Source of the DNA: Paraspadella gotoi
Lineage: Eukaryota > Chaetognatha
Direction: 5' to 3'
Length of the DNA: 64,000 nucleotides
Assembly (NCBI GenBank): GCA_051294375.1
Contig: CM119264.1
Location: forward strand, 4,241,392 to 4,305,391
The position numbers and the translations under genes are program-made. This document shows, piece after piece, positions 62,395 through 64,000 of the stretch (the stretch's first letter is position 1; every line of letters begins with the position of its first letter). The notes under the pieces were generated by a model. That model saw only the letters and a program-made list of their open reading frames with translations. It made no database searches and was not told the DNA's origin.

Positions 62395-63935
62395 CTCAAA
62401 CGACGGCAAACGACATATCGAAGGAGCGAAAGACAAAAACGAGAAATAACATTAAACGAGGAAAACATCAAAATAAAAAACACAAATCGACGAAAGAGAA
62501 ATAACAACCGCAGCGCCGCCAAACGTCGGCTATCGGCGAAAAGGAGAAAATGACGAAGAACGAGCGAAGAAAAGAAACAAACAAAAGACGAAAAAGGCGC
62601 ACGTGGTTCGGTAATGACGACGACAACTGATACGGAAAGAAAAACAACTGGTGATACAAATCTAACAAAATTGTAAATTCTTTAAACATATCTCCAAAAA
62701 ATAGGAATCGAATTATAACAAAATTACGCCTCTTTTTATTTTTGGTATCAATTTGACACATATATGTGAGCGTCTGGTGTCTTTACGAAGTCAGTACTGA
62801 TTTTTTTAATTTAAAAAAAAATGCTCTTTACACATTTACAGAAACTAACTGGCATAGTGTCATCACCCACAGTCTTTAACTGCCAATGCTACATGCTACC
62901 ATTTCATTTTTTTTAATATTTGTAAAAAGTTTCCTTTTTTAGCGTAATTATTATTTTTTATTTCAGGCTAAATGTTTAAGTGCGGATCCTGGGGGAGAAG
63001 CTCTAATGGCGAGGTCAGTAGCAATCCGGACTAATTTCCGTTATAGAAATTGAAAAAACGCCAACAACAGTAGTTGGAATCAATCAATCAATCACTGAAT
63101 CAACAGCAGTTGCAATCAATCAATCAATGACTGAATCAACAGCAGTTGCAATCAGAGCTGCTATCACATCACCTGCGTGGATCCACACGACCTTTTTCGT
63201 CCTATCTGCCGTCTCTCCGATCCTAACGCCTTTGATGTCGCGTCCCTCGTACGTCTTGCCGACGACGAATGTCGACGCCAATGACGGAAACTTCGTTGCA
63301 AGAGAATCCAACCAAGAGTGGATGTCGCCAAGTCGGGCGTAGCGACCCAGTGGGGTGGTGGAGGCGTAGGCTGCTTGGGGAGGGTGGAGAGAGGGAGAAA
63401 GGGTGGACGATGAAAGGGTTGGTGGGTGGGCCAAAAGTAGGAGAACAACATTACCAAGAGAAATCTGAAATAATAATGATGCTACAAAAGCACGGAAGAA
63501 AAAGTGTGTTATATCATTGTTTACTTTTCGTCCCGAAATATATTCGGTCCTTGTTCCTTCCGCGAATTTTTTTTTTTTTTTAAGAGACTCGTGAGAAAAA
63601 AAAAAGTAAACATGCAAACCGCGAAATTTCAAAAAAACCCGCCCGCGGCTTCTCCTTCTGCCGCAGCCGCCGCCGCAACCGCCGCCGCAGCAACCGCCGC
63701 AGCAACCGCCGTCGCCCCCTTCGGCGAAGCACGAGAAAATGGCAACTTGTTTGGAAAATTGAAATTCTTCTCGAGCAAAGGATTGGAAATGAAATGAGGC
63801 GCCTCCACTTTGAGGGTTTGAGAGGAAAGAATGAGGGAGGGAGAAGAAGAAAGAGAGAGATAGAGAGAGAGAGGGATCGAGAAAGGGAGAGGCGGTAAAC
63901 GCGCTTACCTTTCTCAAGTTTAGGCGCCGGTGACT
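56992..63935 (-). CDS. Zinc carboxypeptidase B-like (M14A), 3' part of gene, multi-exon
   Basis: Minus-strand exons, 5' to 3': 63935-63909 (tentative), 63370-63173, 59587-59384, 58298-58129, 57695-57587, 57455-57309, 57104-56992 with TAA at 56994-56992. Every junction has GT-AG and keeps frame. The joined product is about 320 aa, the size of a mature M14A enzyme. In bovine carboxypeptidase A numbering the visible catalytic set is complete: zinc ligands H69/E72 (IHAREW) and H196 (FHSYSQ), R71, R127 (WRKTR), N144/R145 (DPNRNW), Y248 (ILYPAAG) and general base E270 (TLELRP). The residue aligned with specificity position 255 is Asp (AEDDWAKA), as in carboxypeptidase B, so cleavage of C-terminal Lys/Arg is inferred. 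Family members are secreted zymogens in digestion or peptide processing. The signal peptide and most of the propeptide lie past the right edge of the window. Confidence 0.9.
57309..57455 (-). CDS. Carboxypeptidase exon: Y248, D255 and E270
   Basis: The acceptor is CCCCTCCTCCAG and the donor is CGTCCAG|GTGGGC. The exon encodes [19 protein letters not shown] then [11 protein letters not shown]. It holds the catalytic Tyr and Glu and the Asp that defines B-type specificity. Confidence 0.92.
57456..57586 (-). other. 131-nt carboxypeptidase intron composed largely of (CT)n
   Basis: Read on the minus strand, the intron starts GTAAGTGTTCTC, runs through about 89 bases of near-perfect CT dinucleotide repeat (57490-57578) and ends CCCTCCTCCAG. 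The microsatellite acts as most of the intron and extends its polypyrimidine tract. Confidence 0.85.
57587..57695 (-). CDS. Carboxypeptidase exon: FHSYSQ zinc ligand
   Basis: The acceptor is CTCCCATCAG and the donor is ATTG|GTAAGT. The exon encodes [17 protein letters not shown], which contains the third zinc ligand His196, then [11 protein letters not shown]. The loop [11 protein letters not shown] is longer than the usual PWGYT turn of the family. Confidence 0.92.
58129..58298 (-). CDS. Carboxypeptidase exon: DPNRNW substrate-binding loop
   Basis: The acceptor is CCCTTTCAG and the donor is a perfect GTAAGT. The exon encodes [18 protein letters not shown] with the Asn-Arg pair that binds the substrate carboxylate, then the loop [13 protein letters not shown]. 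Three cysteines are present; two align with the C138-C161 disulfide of carboxypeptidase A and the third (SEPCT) is extra. Confidence 0.92.
58299..59383 (-). other. 1.1-kb carboxypeptidase intron with TGTGAC cluster
   Basis: The intron holds a CT tract (58609-58641), AAG triplets (59083-59125) and a dense set of TGTGAC motifs at 59185-59252, including the perfect palindrome TGTGACCGGTCACA at 59195-59208, then (TTTAC)n-like repeats. Confidence 0.7.
59384..59587 (-). CDS. Carboxypeptidase exon: HxxE zinc motif and NPDGY
   Basis: The acceptor is CCTCCAG at 59588 and the donor is AGCAGAG|GTGTGG. The exon encodes [20 protein letters not shown] with the zinc ligands His and Glu, then [15 protein letters not shown] and the substrate-binding LWRKTR. 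It is 204 nt, phase 1 to phase 1. Confidence 0.92.
59588..63172 (-). other. 3.6-kb carboxypeptidase intron packed with repeats
   Basis: The intron contains a GC-rich segment of unknown origin (60165-60450), (TTTC)n at 60721-60835, (TTTA)n at 60841-60895, (CT)n at 61095-61146, (CGA)n at 61355-61395, GA at 61804-61858, CCATCTG repeats at 61983-62025 within a duplicated segment (61941-62095), (CGA)n at 62360-62393, and a CAATCAAT tandem duplication at 63079-63155. No exon is seen inside it, and exon phase across it is consistent. Confidence 0.75.
63173..63370 (-). CDS. Carboxypeptidase exon: start of mature domain
   Basis: The acceptor is CCCCAAGCAG and the donor is CACGCAG|GTGATG. The exon encodes [30 protein letters not shown] and KKVVWIHAG, the canonical N-terminal part of the M14A catalytic domain. 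The split Gly codon joins the following exon to form WIHAGIHAREW. Confidence 0.9.
63371..63908 (-). other. Carboxypeptidase intron with (CCG)n
   Basis: 538 nt between the tentative microexon and the first mature-domain exon. It contains GCCGCAGCC triplet repeats at 63659-63715 and an A/T homopolymer pair. Its minus frame stays open through the triplets but starts with no recognisable protein. Confidence 0.6.
63909..63935 (-). CDS. Carboxypeptidase microexon (tentative, 27 nt)
   Basis: On the minus strand an acceptor TTAACCTACCTCAG is followed by 27 nt and then the donor GTAAGC. The segment supplies two bases, eight codons (SPAPKLEK) and one base, a symmetric phase 1-1 exon that joins in frame with the next exon. 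It would lie at the propeptide/mature boundary. A stop in the same frame just upstream means it cannot simply be the end of a longer exon. It could be a chance donor, since no transcript is available. Confidence 0.45.
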
Positions 63936-64000
63936 CTGAGGTAGGTTAATATCGCTGAGGCGCCGATAGAGGAGGAAAGAGACTAACTGGTAAGGCGGAG

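Noticed and set aside
63371-63917. Extension of the carboxypeptidase exon upstream of 63370
   Set aside because: The frame is open but runs through GCC triplets and CT-derived sequence. A good acceptor at 63371 and the family's domain start mark the exon edge.

Overview
This is a eukaryotic, almost certainly metazoan, genomic window. It has spliced genes with GT-AG introns, AT-rich intergenic DNA, very abundant (GA)n/(CT)n microsatellites, Pol III SINE-like and transposon-like repeats, and many assembly gaps. Nothing looks bacterial or viral. The two recognisable proteins (a 10-TM drug/metabolite-type transporter and a secreted-type M14 carboxypeptidase with B-type specificity) suit an animal. 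The carboxypeptidase would fit an arthropod or other ecdysozoan, but the species cannot be fixed from the sequence alone.

Layout. 1-20 kb: gene-poor, simple-sequence-rich DNA with most of the large N gaps, an 11-bp minisatellite (6.2-6.4 kb), one copy each of an interspersed repeat at 6.6 kb and 16.0 kb, and a T-rich minisatellite (18.3-18.9 kb). 20.4-24.0 kb and 25.8-33.8 kb: two head-to-tail duplicated blocks. In each, the copies differ mainly by single-base indels and are separated by exactly 25 N. They read as one locus present twice, once as gapped clean contig and once as error-rich long-read sequence, rather than as biological duplications. The first block carries a cluster of CACGTG boxes, and the second carries an 874-bp TTAA-flanked terminal-inverted-repeat element. 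34.4-35.7 kb and 44.5-45.9 kb: long noisy CT and GA tracts. 36.0-36.4 kb: a CpG-rich possible promoter and first exon. 37.8-38.2 kb: a tRNA-type SINE inside a minisatellite. 41.7-43.3 kb: a two-exon EamA/DMT transporter gene on the + strand. 46-48.7 kb: two pyrimidine minisatellites. 50.7-51.0 kb: a degenerate array of CATCCGGG motifs. 52.9-53.7 kb: a 68-bp satellite interrupted by an LTR-like segment. 57.0-63.9 kb: a carboxypeptidase B-like gene on the - strand, complete from the start of the mature enzyme to the stop codon; its signal peptide and most of its propeptide lie beyond the window.

The two genes show no functional linkage. Both are GC-rich at third codon positions and stand out from the AT-rich surroundings. 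I found no convincing novel multi-gene system. The points most worth follow-up are the TTAA element, the LTR-like insertion in the 68-bp satellite, the CACGTG and CATCCGGG arrays, an intron made almost wholly of a CT microsatellite, and the assembly duplications, which would mislead any gene or copy-number analysis.
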